The notes under the pieces: model-generated
Told to the model about the DNA's origin: nothing
Databases searched by the model: none
The model's input: the letters and a program-made list of their open reading frames with translations, nothing else
Shown here: piece by piece, positions 49,879 through 60,500 of the stretch
Numbering within the stretch: the stretch's first letter is position 1
Layout of the letters: the number at the start of each line of letters is the position of its first letter
Assembly: GCA_963664655.2 (NCBI GenBank)
Contig: OY761554.1
Location: 3,348,001 to 3,412,000, forward strand
Source of the DNA: Desulfospira sp963664655
GTDB taxonomy: Bacteria; Desulfobacterota; Desulfobacteria; Desulfobacterales; Desulfobacteraceae
DNA length: 64,000 nt
Direction: 5' to 3'
Position numbers and translations under genes: made by a program

Positions 49879-52212
49879 ATGAAAAAGATATTGGCCATAC
49901 TGGTCCTGGCAGGGGCTGCCTTTTTTTTCTACAAATATTTTACCGGCTTTAACACCCTGGTCCTGGAACGGTTTGAGGGCAGGCTCTGGGAACTGCCGGC
50001 AAAGGTCTATGCCCGGCCCATGGAAATTTATCCGGGCATGGTGCTCAATGCCGGCCGGTTTGAAAAAGAATTGCAGCAGCTGGGGTACCGGCGCCTCAAA
50101 AAAGGCGATAAAACCGGGGGGCAGGGCACCTACACCCGGAACGGCAATTATTTTGAACTTCACTGCCGGGAATTTGATTTCGGCGACGAGGTCCGGCCTG
50201 ACCGGTGGGTGAGAATCAGCATAAAAGACAATATGGTCGAGGGCCTTCGGGGAATCAAGGCCTTTGAGAAAAAAGACATGGAGCGCCTGGACCCGGTCGT
50301 CATCGGCGGGTTTTACCCCTCCTCCATGGAAGACCGGATTCTGGTTTCCATGGATGATATCCCCGCTCTTTTAAAACAGACCATTGTGGCCGTGGAAGAC
50401 CGGAACTTTTATTCCCACTACGGCATTGACCCCAAGGGCATCTTAAGGGCCATGGCGGCCAACATCAAGAACCGCCGCATGGCCCAGGGCGCGTCCACCT
50501 TAACCCAGCAGCTGGCCAGAAATTTTTTCTTAACCCGGGAAAAAAGCCTGATTCGGAAGGTCAATGAAGCCTTTACCGCAGCGGCCCTGGAACTGAATTT
50601 TTCCAAAGACCAGATCCTGGAGGCCTATATCAATGAAGTCTACCTGGGCCAGGACGGAAAACGGGCCGTCCACGGGTTTGGCCTGGCAGCGGATTTTTAT
50701 TTCGGCAAGGCCCTTTCCGATCTGAGCGTGCCTGAAACGGCCCTGCTGGTGGGCATGCTCAAAGGACCTTCCGCATACAACCCCAGAAAATCCCCTGACC
50801 GGGCACTTTCCCGACGGAACACGGTGTTAACACTGATGCAGGGCCAGGGCCTGATCCCCAAAGAGACTTTGGAAAAAAATCTTTCAGCTCCCCTGGGGGT
50901 AATTGACAAACCCGCCCAGGGCGGGACGTATCCCTTTTACCTGGACCTGGTCAAGCGGCGGCTTTTGTCTGAATACCGGGAAGATGATTTAAGAACCATG
51001 GGGCTTCGGATTTTCACGGCCCTGGACCCCCAGGTTCAGCTGGCCGCCCAGGAAGCCGCGGCCGACTTTTTAAAGAAAACAGATAACAACCTTGAAACCG
51101 GCATCGTGGTCACCAGCCTGGCCGGAAACGAAATCCAGGCCGTGGTCGGGGCAAGGCAGTTCCAGTACAACGGATTTAACCGGGCCCTGGATTCCAGTCG
51201 GCCCATCGGTTCCCTGGTCAAACCGGCCGTGTTTCTAACGGCCCTGCTTCATCCTGAAAAATATACCCTGATCACGCCGTTAAGTGATGATCCCATAAAG
51301 ATCAAAAATCCCGACGGCACCTTCTGGGAGCCCCAGAATTATGACCGGGAAAATCACGGCACATTAAACCTTTACCAGGCCCTGGTTCACTCTTATAATG
51401 TCTCAACGGTCCGTTTAGGGATGGATCTTGGCCTTAAGGCGGTTAACGATACCCTTGGAAAACTGGGCTGCCCTGTTAAAAAAACATTGCTGCCGTCCAT
51501 GCTTTTGGGCAGTATTGAACTGTCGCCGGTCCAGGTGGCCCAGGTGTACCACACCCTGGCGTCGGGCGGGTTTTACACCCCGGCCAAATCCATCCGGGCC
51601 GTGTACACAAAGGAGGGGGAGGCATTGAAACGGTATCCCATGACCATTGAGCACCGGCTGGATACCGGGGCGGTTTTTTTGGTCAATAAAATTCTCCAGG
51701 CCGTGGTGGCCAGCGGTACGGGAAAATCCCTTGAACAATGGGTCCCCAGATCCATGGGCCTGGCCGGCAAAACCGGCACCACAAACGATCTTCGGGACAG
51801 CTGGTTTGCCGGGTTTTCCGGGTCCCACACAGCCGCGGTCTGGGTGGGCCGGGACGACAACAAACCCGCCGGCCTGACCGGGGCTTCCGGGGCGCTTCAG
51901 GTGTTTGGCGCCCTGATGGCCAAAATCGGGAACACGGCCTTAACCCTTCCGGTGCCGGACAATATCGGATGGGCGGTCATTGATCCTGAAACCGGGGCGC
52001 GCACCGATAAAGACTGTCCCAATGCCATGGCCGTGCCATTTGTGGCAGGATCAGAACCTGAAGAATACCGGTCCTGCCATGGGGGCCAGGCCGTGCCGGA
52101 ACAAACAAAATCCGTGCAAACACCCCGGCAAAGCGCCCCTCAAAAGGCTCAGCCCGGAAAAAAAGACAGGCCCCGGTATCTGATGGACTGGTTAAAGGAG
52201 ATATTTAAATGA
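49879..52212 (+). CDS. mrcB: Class A penicillin-binding protein (PBP1B-like)
   Basis: Bifunctional peptidoglycan glycosyltransferase/transpeptidase, 777 residues. One N-terminal membrane helix (about 4-22) is followed by a UB2H-like segment (LPAKVYARPMEIYPG...LGYRRL). The GT51 domain has VAVEDRNFYSHYGID, GASTLTQQLARNFFL and RKVNEAF. The transpeptidase domain has the active serine in PIGSLVKP, SYN in HSYNVSTVRLG and KTGTTNDLRDSWF. The C-terminal ~60 residues are low complexity. Coupled to the lipoprotein gene by an ATGA overlap. Confidence 0.95.
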   Translation: MKKILAILVLAGAAFFFYKYFTGFNTLVLERFEGRLWELPAKVYARPMEIYPGMVLNAGRFEKELQQLGYRRLKKGDKTGGQGTYTRNGNYFELHCREFDFGDEVRPDRWVRISIKDNMVEGLRGIKAFEKKDMERLDPVVIGGFYPSSMEDRILVSMDDIPALLKQTIVAVEDRNFYSHYGIDPKGILRAMAANIKNRRMAQGASTLTQQLARNFFLTREKSLIRKVNEAFTAAALELNFSKDQILEAYINEVYLGQDGKRAVHGFGLAADFYFGKALSDLSVPETALLVGMLKGPSAYNPRKSPDRALSRRNTVLTLMQGQGLIPKETLEKNLSAPLGVIDKPAQGGTYPFYLDLVKRRLLSEYREDDLRTMGLRIFTALDPQVQLAAQEAAADFLKKTDNNLETGIVVTSLAGNEIQAVVGARQFQYNGFNRALDSSRPIGSLVKPAVFLTALLHPEKYTLITPLSDDPIKIKNPDGTFWEPQNYDRENHGTLNLYQALVHSYNVSTVRLGMDLGLKAVNDTLGKLGCPVKKTLLPSMLLGSIELSPVQVAQVYHTLASGGFYTPAKSIRAVYTKEGEALKRYPMTIEHRLDTGAVFLVNKILQAVVASGTGKSLEQWVPRSMGLAGKTGTTNDLRDSWFAGFSGSHTAAVWVGRDDNKPAGLTGASGALQVFGALMAKIGNTALTLPVPDNIGWAVIDPETGARTDKDCPNAMAVPFVAGSEPEEYRSCHGGQAVPEQTKSVQTPRQSAPQKAQPGKKDRPRYLMDWLKEIFK

Positions 52213-52799
52213 AATACGGATTTTTTCCCAGGACAGCCTTTATCCTGCCGGCCCTGTTCTTATTCGCCTGTGCCCAGCCCCGTCCGTCAACCGTGCCCAG
52301 GTCCCATATTCCGCCGGACAATATCCCCCGGATCGAAACGCCCGACATCCCGGCAATACCTGATACAGCTTCAGACGCTTCTTCTCAGACCGGTTCGCCT
52401 GAGGCGCCTTTTCAGCCCGCGACACCGAATTCTTCCACGACGGTTGCCTCATATTTTCCCTCTTCGCCTGCCGTGGAAAAGAAACGGCCACAGGTTTTAA
52501 AGTCAATGATTGACAGGGCCAGCACCCAGATCAGGCAGGGCAAACCCGCCCAGGCTTTCCAGACCCTGGAGCGCGCCCTTTCCATTGACGGCCAGGATCC
52601 CCTGGTCTGGCATCTGATGGCCCAGGCCCAGCAGGATCAGGCCCAGTACGGACAGGCCAAGTCCCTGGCTGAAAAGTCCAACACCCTGGCCGGCAGCGAT
52701 TCATCTTTAAAGAAAAAAAACTGGCAGATCATTGCCATGGCCCTGGACAAACAGGGAAAGTTCCAGGAGGCCGAACAGGCAAAGCTCAAGGCCCGTTAA
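52209..52799 (+). CDS. Lipoprotein with TPR-like repeat, partner of PBP1B-like protein
   Basis: A 196-residue protein with a lipobox LFLFAC (Cys21) after a hydrophobic leader, then a Pro/Ser/Thr-rich linker of about 80 residues and a C-terminal helical part resembling one or two tetratricopeptide repeats (IRQGKPAQAFQTLERALSID; DPLVWHLMAQAQQDQ). The four-base overlap with the preceding class A PBP gene suggests an outer-membrane activator-like partner (compare LpoA/LpoB in enterics), which is inference from context. Confidence 0.75.
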   Translation: MKYGFFPRTAFILPALFLFACAQPRPSTVPRSHIPPDNIPRIETPDIPAIPDTASDASSQTGSPEAPFQPATPNSSTTVASYFPSSPAVEKKRPQVLKSMIDRASTQIRQGKPAQAFQTLERALSIDGQDPLVWHLMAQAQQDQAQYGQAKSLAEKSNTLAGSDSSLKKKNWQIIAMALDKQGKFQEAEQAKLKAR

Positions 52800-52833
52800 A
52801 CCATGAACATTAAATATTGAAGGGAGGAGCATC

Positions 52834-53097
52834 ATGGGAAACATCAGTGAAATTGACATGCGTGTCATCAAGATCAAATTGATTGACGGGACCCAGATTA
52901 ATGCTTCCATCAATCTGAACCGGGAGCCGGGGTATGACCGGTTAAGCGATATTGTGGCCAGCAGCAAGGAACCGTTTTTGATCGTGTTCAACGGAACGTC
53001 CTACCACAAAGAATTTGACCACCCCGTCCACCACGACACCCTGTTTGTAAACAAGGACCACATCTTATGGGCCTCGCCTGACGATACCGTGAAATGA
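52834..53097 (+). CDS. Small conserved-type protein of unknown function
   Basis: An 87-residue protein rich in beta-strand pattern: VIKIKLIDGTQINASINLN, DRLSDIVASSKEPFLIVFNG and a final VNKDHILWASPDD. The strand order hints at a small Sm-like or PilZ-sized barrel, but I do not recognise the family. A GGAGGAG ribosome site makes translation very likely. Follows the lipoprotein gene by 34 bases. Confidence 0.7.
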   Translation: MGNISEIDMRVIKIKLIDGTQINASINLNREPGYDRLSDIVASSKEPFLIVFNGTSYHKEFDHPVHHDTLFVNKDHILWASPDDTVK

Positions 53098-53344
53098 TCC
53101 GTGTGGGCTGATAACCATTGGACAAATTTATATTTTTCCTTTAGGGTAGGCGTCAATTGTAATGAGGCATAGGTTCACACAGGGGCCTTTCACCGGTCCT
53201 TATCCTGGCCGGATACCGGCCCGGGGAGCTGTCTTTCAGGCAATTTATAATGGCTAATGCCCGGGTTTCCGGGAGAAATTAAAAAAATTCCCCGGACGCC
53301 TCCGGGGCAACGGATACGGCAGGACCGCCGGTCTGAAAAGGAAA

Positions 53345-53875
53345 ATGCTTATGACTGAAGCAATCAAATCAGGGGACACCATTGCGGTGGATTACACTGG
53401 AAAACTTGAAAACGGAGACGTGTTTGATACATCCGAAGGCAGGGACCCCCTGGTATTTACGGTTGGATCGGGAATGCTGATCAAGGGCTTTGACGAGGCC
53501 GTCATCGGAATGAAAACCGGGGATTCCAAAACCGTTACCATTCCGCCGGAAATGGGCTACGGCCCCAGAGATGAAAATGCCATGGTGGAACTTCCCCGGG
53601 CCCAGTTTCCCGATGATTTTCCCATGGACGAAGGACAGCAGCTCCAGCTTCAGGACCCCACCGGACGGCCTGTACCGGCAAAGATCGTCAGCTTTACCGA
53701 TGATGCGGTAAAAATGGACGTCAACCATTTTCTGGCCGGCAAAACCCTGACCTTTGACATCACCATCGCAGAAACAGGCGTCACCCCGCCGGCCTCAAGC
53801 TGCGGCAGCTGCGGTACCAATGACTGCTGCTCAAGCTGCTCAGGTGACTCAGGCGGCTGCGGCACGGATTCATAA
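53345..53875 (+). CDS. FKBP-type peptidyl-prolyl isomerase, SlyD-like, with Cys-rich tail
   Basis: A 176-residue SlyD-type isomerase. The FKBP half is split by an IF (insert-in-flap) chaperone domain: VDYTGKLENGDVFDTSEGRDP and GMLIKGFDEAVIGMKTGD, then the inserted EMGYGPRDENAMVEL...DPTGRPVPAKI and the return strand. The last 28 residues hold nine cysteines in CGSCGT, CCSSC and GGCG clusters. SlyD tails bind nickel, usually through His and Cys; a nearly His-free Cys tail is a variant. A second ATG at 53351 is an alternative start. Confidence 0.92.
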   Translation: MLMTEAIKSGDTIAVDYTGKLENGDVFDTSEGRDPLVFTVGSGMLIKGFDEAVIGMKTGDSKTVTIPPEMGYGPRDENAMVELPRAQFPDDFPMDEGQQLQLQDPTGRPVPAKIVSFTDDAVKMDVNHFLAGKTLTFDITIAETGVTPPASSCGSCGTNDCCSSCSGDSGGCGTDS

Positions 53876-53902
53876 GCCGCTGCCCGGTCAATGTTACTTA
53901 TC

Positions 53903-53945
53903 AAGGCCTGGAATCCCTAATGTTTAGGGCTCCGGGCCTTTTTTA
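53903..53945 (+). terminator. Terminator after FKBP gene
   Basis: Stem AAGGCC..CCCTAA / TTAGGG..GGCCTT with a small internal loop and TGT apex, followed by TTTTTT (53939-53944). Confidence 0.85.
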
Positions 53946-54119
53946 CAGAATAAGCCTATACCCAAGATCCACCGCCTGAATTTAATATGCTGTCCCTGTA
54001 ACTGCACAAGATTTTTCTTGCACGGTCAAACCCTAACCGGTATAAATTCACCAAAAAAAAATTAGTTGAACCGACCCGAGGCAACACCCAATTAATCTTT
54101 TTAAAGAGGGGTTTGACCT

Positions 54120-56639
54120 ATGCGAAAAACAAGTTTTATTTTTGGCCTTACGGTTGTTTTTTACCAGTTCCTGTTAATGGCGGCATGGCCGTCCGCCGGA
54201 GTGGTCCTGGTTGATTTCGGGCCGACACAGGCGCAAAACAGCTTTGGCCTGCCGGGGTGGGACAGTGCCGGAACCGATATCTATACACAGAATGTGGATA
54301 TCGGCCCCGGGGGAACCGCCATCTCAGTGGGGGACAACGAAGCCTACAACTATCAGCAGGTCAGCGGCGGCGACAGGGCCTTTGCCCAGGGAGATGTCAT
54401 CCGGGTCACCTGGTACAACAACTCAGCAGGAGAGGTCTCCTTTACCCCGAAAATCAGTTTTAATGATCCGGACAGACGGATCAGCGGTGCCCAGGGGGAT
54501 TGGTATGACATGGGAACCACGGTCGTCGGCCCCGGCGGAACCGCCTCATCCGAGTACACGGTCACCGAGGGTTCCGCCGGAATTTACAGCCTGGTCAATG
54601 TAAACGTCAATTACCAGAACTTTCAGGTTTTAATCTGCGATAAGATAGAGGTGATTTCTGCCCAGGACATGGTCAGTGTCACGGTGCAAAAGTCCGGTGA
54701 CGGCAGCGGCATTGTGACCAGTGAACCGTCAGGCCTGGACTGCGGTGCCCTGTGCAGTGAAAGTTTCTTTCCCGGCCTGGTTGTTGAACTGACGGCAATC
54801 GCTTTTGAGGGATCCAAATTTTCCGGCTGGGGCGGGGATTGCAGCGGGGAGCAGACCTGCCGCCTGACCCTGGACGATGATAAAGCCATAGACGCACAGT
54901 TTACCGGCGGCCTTCCCATTGCTGATTTTCAAGTGGAGCAGGCCATTGGTACCGCCCCGTTTACAGCCGTGTTTACGGATAATTCTTCCAACGGCCCGGA
55001 AAGCCTGCAATGGGATTTCAACAATGACGGCATCATAGACGCCACTGAGCAAAATCCCTCTTTTCAATATGATGAACCGGGCGTTTACACTGTTTCCCTG
55101 ACCGCCGCCAATGCCATGGGAAGTCATACAACAATCAAAAAATGTTTAATAACCGTTATGAACCCGGAAGGCGGCACTGTATATGAAATCGGCCCGGGGA
55201 AGGCATACGACTCAACTCATGATGTGGGGCTCTGGCTGTTAACGGCAGGAGACGTGGTCCGGATATATGCCAAGCCGGACCGGGAACCCTACAGGGAAAA
55301 ATTTATTGCAGCCGGTACCGGAACGCCGTCCAACCCCATCCGCATCATCGGCATCCCGGACGACCATGGGAACAAACCTGTTTTTTACGGATACAATGCC
55401 CAGGATAATCAAAATTACGGCAACTATTACTGGAATGAGGACCGCCAGGTCATCCTGATCGGGCAGTACGGCTCAAAATCCGCTGAGCATTTGATCCTGG
55501 AAGGCTTAGAAGTTCACGGTGCCGTTTATGGTGATCCCTACACCAACGACGCCGGCCAGGCCGGCGTTTACGCGGAAAATGCCTGCGGCATAAGGGTCTC
55601 CATGGGCACGGTGACCATTAAGGATTGCGACGTCCACGGCAATGAAAACGGTATTTTTTCTTCCAATACGGACAACCTGCTCATTGAAGGCTGCGCCGTT
55701 TATGACAACGGCGTCCATACCGGCTCCTATCTGCAGCACAACCTTTATCTTGGCGGCGGTGCCCAAAGCCTTGTCACGGTCCAGTATTGTCATATCAAAG
55801 ATCTGTTGAACGACGGGCAGCAGGCCAAATTCAGGGCCGAAACCCTTATCTTCCGGTACAACTGGGTGGAAGGTGGTAAAAACAGTGTTCTTGATCTGGT
55901 AGAGGATGAAGGCAACGGTGTCTCCAATGCCTATGTGTACGGCAATATTCTTATTAAACCCGCCTATGCCGAAAATGGAAGAATGATCCATTTCGGCGGA
56001 GACCAGACCGATGTCGACCGGACCGGCACCCTGTTTTTTTTCAACAATACCTGTGTGGTAAAAACCACCAACCGGAATGTATACCTGTTTCAAATCACAG
56101 AAAACGGGGCCAATGTTATTGCGGACAACAACATTTTTTATCAGCCAGCCCACATTCCCATCTCCCTTTATTTATATGATACCAGCCGGCAATCCAATAT
56201 CACCGGAGAAAACAACTGGCTGCCGGACGACACCCTTGGAACCAGCCGCTTATCTGCCAGCCTGTTCGGTGAGGACCCGGGATTTGAGGATACCGGAAAT
56301 GACGATTATCACCTGACAGATGAATCCCCGGCAACGGATATTGTTGAGGATTATACATTCCCGGACACGGTGGTGCTTGACCGGCAATACGTGATGCACC
56401 AGGCGTCTGAGCCCCGCCCCGATGACGGCCTTCTGGATCTTGGGGCATATGAATCAGCGCCCTTGTCTTGTCCGGGGGATCTGGATCTTAACGGCCGAGT
56501 AGATGCTTTTGATCTCGCCCTGTTGGCCGATGATTTCGGCAAAACCGGCACAGTTGAAGATATTGACGGCGACAACGATATGGACGGAAAGGATCTGTAC
56601 CAGATGGCTGCCGGATTTAACCAGGCGTGTCCCCCCTGA
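54120..56639 (+). CDS. Large secreted protein with PKD, beta-helix and dockerin domains
   Basis: An 839-residue exported protein. Signal peptide about 1-26. Residues ~27-180: unrecognised strand-rich domain. Residues ~183-262: a module with paired cysteines (CGALCSE; GWGGDCSGEQTC). Residues ~264-345: PKD domain (TAPFTAVFTDNSS, WDFNNDGIID, PGVYTVSLTAANAMG). Residues ~350-770: right-handed parallel beta-helix with repeated IxGxxVHGN-like turns. The C-terminus is a dockerin type I-like pair of calcium loops (DLDLNGRVDAFDLALL; DIDGDNDMDGKDLYQM). Likely binds or cleaves polysaccharide at the cell surface or outside; no catalytic residues can be assigned. Confidence 0.85.
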   Translation: MRKTSFIFGLTVVFYQFLLMAAWPSAGVVLVDFGPTQAQNSFGLPGWDSAGTDIYTQNVDIGPGGTAISVGDNEAYNYQQVSGGDRAFAQGDVIRVTWYNNSAGEVSFTPKISFNDPDRRISGAQGDWYDMGTTVVGPGGTASSEYTVTEGSAGIYSLVNVNVNYQNFQVLICDKIEVISAQDMVSVTVQKSGDGSGIVTSEPSGLDCGALCSESFFPGLVVELTAIAFEGSKFSGWGGDCSGEQTCRLTLDDDKAIDAQFTGGLPIADFQVEQAIGTAPFTAVFTDNSSNGPESLQWDFNNDGIIDATEQNPSFQYDEPGVYTVSLTAANAMGSHTTIKKCLITVMNPEGGTVYEIGPGKAYDSTHDVGLWLLTAGDVVRIYAKPDREPYREKFIAAGTGTPSNPIRIIGIPDDHGNKPVFYGYNAQDNQNYGNYYWNEDRQVILIGQYGSKSAEHLILEGLEVHGAVYGDPYTNDAGQAGVYAENACGIRVSMGTVTIKDCDVHGNENGIFSSNTDNLLIEGCAVYDNGVHTGSYLQHNLYLGGGAQSLVTVQYCHIKDLLNDGQQAKFRAETLIFRYNWVEGGKNSVLDLVEDEGNGVSNAYVYGNILIKPAYAENGRMIHFGGDQTDVDRTGTLFFFNNTCVVKTTNRNVYLFQITENGANVIADNNIFYQPAHIPISLYLYDTSRQSNITGENNWLPDDTLGTSRLSASLFGEDPGFEDTGNDDYHLTDESPATDIVEDYTFPDTVVLDRQYVMHQASEPRPDDGLLDLGAYESAPLSCPGDLDLNGRVDAFDLALLADDFGKTGTVEDIDGDNDMDGKDLYQMAAGFNQACPP

Positions 56640-56723
56640 TACCCCACTTTTTTATGAAAATCATGTGAATTTCTGGATCTGTCCCTTTGGAAAAAAGACT
56701 TTCAGGGGGGCAGGTGCCGGCAA

Positions 56724-57128
56724 CTATGGGCAGATAAGTTTAATATTGGGGAAATATGTTTTGTATCTTGCGGTATCCCTTGTGATTAAATCAAATGAAG
56801 ACACCGCAGCGTGTGCGCCGATGAAAAAATCCGGGAGGGTTGAGTTTTTGGTTCCTTTATTTCTTTGATAATCAAGAAAGGTTTTTCCAGCCAGAAACAG
56901 GGCTTCGCGTGGGATTTCCAATACTTTTGCCCCCACTTGCCCGATGGCATCTTCAACTTCTTCAATCCGATTAAACCCAATTGAAATTTCAGTATACACA
57001 ATTGAATTGATAAATAAGGTATTTGTCTGGCTATACCGGCCCACTATCTCTTCAGACCAGTTCCCCCATTCAGGATCATTGGTAAACAGGTCAAGCAGGA
57101 CACAGGAATCAATGAATATTCCGTTCAT
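56724..57128 (-). CDS. PIN-domain (VapC-type) toxin
   Basis: A 134-residue PIN ribonuclease: IFIDSCVLLDLF with the first Asp at residue 6, an acidic EIS-type residue in VYTEISIGF (near residue 48), DFFIGAHAAV and ITRDTARYKTYFP at the end. It is downstream of an AbrB-type antitoxin with an ATGA overlap, the normal VapBC order. Intact. Forms the left border of the accessory island containing the helicase gene. Confidence 0.88.
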   Translation of the reverse strand: MNGIFIDSCVLLDLFTNDPEWGNWSEEIVGRYSQTNTLFINSIVYTEISIGFNRIEEVEDAIGQVGAKVLEIPREALFLAGKTFLDYQRNKGTKNSTLPDFFIGAHAAVSSFDLITRDTARYKTYFPNIKLICP

Positions 57129-57349
57129 ATTTCCCTTCTTGTCATGTTCATGATCTCGTCTGTGGACATTTGAGCCGTGGCAATCCCCCTTAACTTAGCA
57201 AATTTTGAGGTGGGTTGGTTTTTTGATATTTTAACCAGATAAAATTTCCCGTTTTCTTCCTGAAATCCAACCTCTGTCTGGGGAACAATCCCCAATATTT
57301 CCCTTACATGCTTAGGAATAGTAACTTGACCTTTTGTGGTTACGCGCAT
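57125..57349 (-). CDS. AbrB/MazE-type antitoxin
   Basis: A 74-residue antitoxin with a swapped-hairpin AbrB domain: MRVTTKGQVTIPKHVREILG at the N-terminus (residues 1-20), then EVGFQEENGKFYLVK. A toxin-binding tail follows. The start is the ATG at 57349, right after the operator palindrome; a longer open frame upstream runs through that operator and is rejected. Confidence 0.88.
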   Translation of the reverse strand: MRVTTKGQVTIPKHVREILGIVPQTEVGFQEENGKFYLVKISKNQPTSKFAKLRGIATAQMSTDEIMNMTRREI

Positions 57350-57372
57350 AATAGCCCCTCTCTTTTTTATTT

Positions 57373-57393
57373 GTAATACCAAAATAGTATTAC
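57373..57393 (-). promoter_or_regulatory. Operator palindrome for the AbrB/PIN pair
   Basis: GTAATAC (57373-57379) and GTATTAC (57387-57393) form a perfect inverted repeat with a 7-base centre, 24 bases upstream of the antitoxin ATG. Expected position for VapBC autoregulation. Confidence 0.7.
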
Positions 57394-57547
57394 TTTTTGG
57401 GCCATGCAAGTATTTTTTCCCAACTAACAGCGAATCGAAGCCTATACCAGCGGGCATCCGTAACCTCAATTCTGAATATTAGTTTTTGAAATCAGGCTGT
57501 TTAATGATTTTCTTTTCTATTGTTGAATAAAAATCGTTTGCAAATGG

Positions 57548-60500
57548 TTAATGGCAGGGGATGCCTTTGGTAAGGTTGTAAATAACAGTACCCAAGATTG
57601 GATACTGGTCATCGTATTCTTTTTCCAATCGAATATCATTATATTGAGGATTGTCAGATTTGAAAATCCAGTGGTGTTCTGATTCTGATATCCGTTTCAC
57701 AGCGACTTCCCCCTCATCTAGAACTGAGAAATCACCCATGATGACAACATCCCGGTTTGTCTGGCGGTGTCTGTGGTATTCGCAAATGAGGTAATCCCCT
57801 TTCATGATAGTAGGTTCCATTGAATCCCCGGTTACGCGTACCAGAAACCTTTTGTCACTGCAAAGCCTCTCCGGTACTTCAAACCACTCAAGGCCGCTGT
57901 CCGCCGTATGTAAATCATTAATTTCAAATCCATGAAAGGGTTCCCCTGCGGCAACATCACCGATAAACGGAAGTGCTGTCTTAAATTTTTCAGCCCGGAT
58001 GCGATGGATTTCCACTATTTTTATGAGATTGTCTTCTATTGTTTCTACTGGAACCTGGGCCGCAACCGGCGGGATCTTCCAGTGATGTCTTAAATCAGAT
58101 TCATCGGGAAGTCCGTCAAGTTCACTGTAATACTTGATCAGGCTCTTGAAATATGCGGTTTTTATCCGCCCGATATCTTCGGGGTTGTTAATCTGGGTCC
58201 ACAGGTTGTTGGAAAAAGAAATATGGTTTAGGTCCTTGCAATGGTACATGAATCGTTTTCGTTCAAATTTTTCAAAGGGATTTTGCAGCAGGTTCCGTTT
58301 CATGGCTGCGTTGTCGTTGATGAAATCTTCATTGGCATATGGGCAGTTGGGCCTGTCAACTTTAATCCCTTTATCAAGCCTTGATTGATAGAATCCTTTA
58401 TACTGGTCCATCAAAACATCCAGGCTGCATTCCCCATTATTGTTGGCCACGGTCAGCATTGAAAGAAGCATGACCATTTTATAGGACATTGAAAAGTCTT
58501 CCTGGCCAATGAATTCAAAAAAATCATCGTACTGGCTGGCATCGTCATGCCGTTTTAAATTTAAATCCTTGATGATCTCATCCACTTGTCCGGGAGCAAA
58601 ATAATTGATTTTCTGACGTCCCAGAGGCACCGTGACTTTGGGGGTAATTTTACCCTTGCGTACCCAGTTTTTCACTGTTCCGGTAGAGACGAACAATTCC
58701 CTTGCCAGTTGTTCATCGTTTATATGATCCGGGTACTGGTTTTCAAATGTAAAAATATTGATATGCTCTATGGCCCTTTCCTGTTCATAAAGGCCGGCTA
58801 AAATGACTTCCTCTTTTGAGCCCTGGTCCGGGGATTTTTCCATCACATTGCCCCAGGCCATGTATTCTGAAATTCCCAGCAGAGCATGGATTGACCAGGG
58901 CCTGTTATTCCACTGACCCAGGCCGCCGTAGTTGTCCACCACATCAATCACATAAAGGGCCTCTTTCCCGGGATATTTCCTGGTCCCCCGGCCAAGTTGC
59001 TGGGTGTAAAGTACTTTGGACATGGTGGGGCGGGCCATGACAATAACGGATGTCTGGGGGGAATCCCAGCCTTCATTAAGCAGTGAGCATGTCGTTAAAA
59101 ATTGTATTTTCCCGTTCTGGTAGTCTTCAATATGGGCGGCAGATTTCGTATCCTGCCCGCTGACGGCCATGGCACTGACCCCTTGGCGTTGCATTAATCC
59201 AGCTAAAGACTGGGCATGGTTCACGGATACGCAGAAAATAACCCCCTGCTTTTGGGGGAGTTCCGAATCCACAAAGTATTTTTTAAGCACGTCAACGATC
59301 AGCTGGTCCCGTGAGGGTACAATTACACTTCTTTGCAGATCTGTGGCCATATAGTCTTTCCCGTTGTACCGGACCTGGCTTAAATCCACATTGCTCTTTA
59401 GCCGGAAGGCTTTAATGGGGGAGAGTAAGTTCTGTTTTATGGCTTCAGGAAGGCTGAGATTGGTGTCATACCGGCCAAAAACAGTCTCAAGTTTTTTTTC
59501 ATCCAGGCGCTGATCGGTTGCCGTAAAACCGACCAAGGTTGCCGGCCTGAAATGGCAGATGACCTTCTGGACTGTGGGGGCCATTGAATGGTGGGCTTCA
59601 TCAACTGCAATATAATCGAAAATATCCGGGGAAATCCGCTGGTAATGGCGGCTCAGCCAGGCATAAGTTTGAACCGTCAGGGTACAGGTGTCCGGATTCT
59701 CCCCAATGTTGACCTTATGGGAAAGGCCGTAATCGGTAAGGCGCCGGCTGATTTTATCCATATGGTCGAGCTTTAACTGTTTAGACGGGACCATCACCAG
59801 GCCTTTTACACCCGTATCCTTTTTGAACCGGTCTGCAAAGTCAGCAATAAGAATTTCTGTTTTTCCGGTTCCTGTGGGCAGAACCACCCAAAAAGCAGTG
59901 TTTCCTTCCTGTCTTTCTGTTTTGATTTTTCCAAGGACATCTGTTTGATGGCGGAACAGTTTGAATTGCCGGGAAACGGATACCTTTTGGGAGAGAATGA
60001 AATCATCAGGGGAGCCCAGATAAAGGCGGATCTCTTCTGAAAAGTTGTCCGTAAATTTCATGGCTTGAAGGGACCACCGAAATACCTTGGCCCCGGAAGC
60101 CACAAGAGAATTTTGTTTTACCAGTTGGCTTTTGTACCGTTTTTTTCCTGTGATCAAGGGATGATGGTATTTTTCGCCGTTTTTTTCAATGGCAATATCA
60201 TAATCCGAACGCCGGATATAATAGTCCACAGACCTTGTCATGCCATTGGCATCAATTACCGGGAATTCTCTGGCCACACGATCAAGAGAGTCCCGGCCAT
60301 AGCAGTCAATAAATACCTGCTCAAAAAAAGCCTCGGGTATGGTTGGGTCAACTTCGGTAAGCCCCCGGTTCGCACCCCTGGTGCGGATCATGTCATCGGC
60401 AAATTCTTTTAGAAGAAAGGTTTTCAATAACCGGCCGGTTTCAGAAAGCTCCCGGGTGTCGTCGACAGTAAACCGGAACAGTTTTTCATGGGCGTGCATG

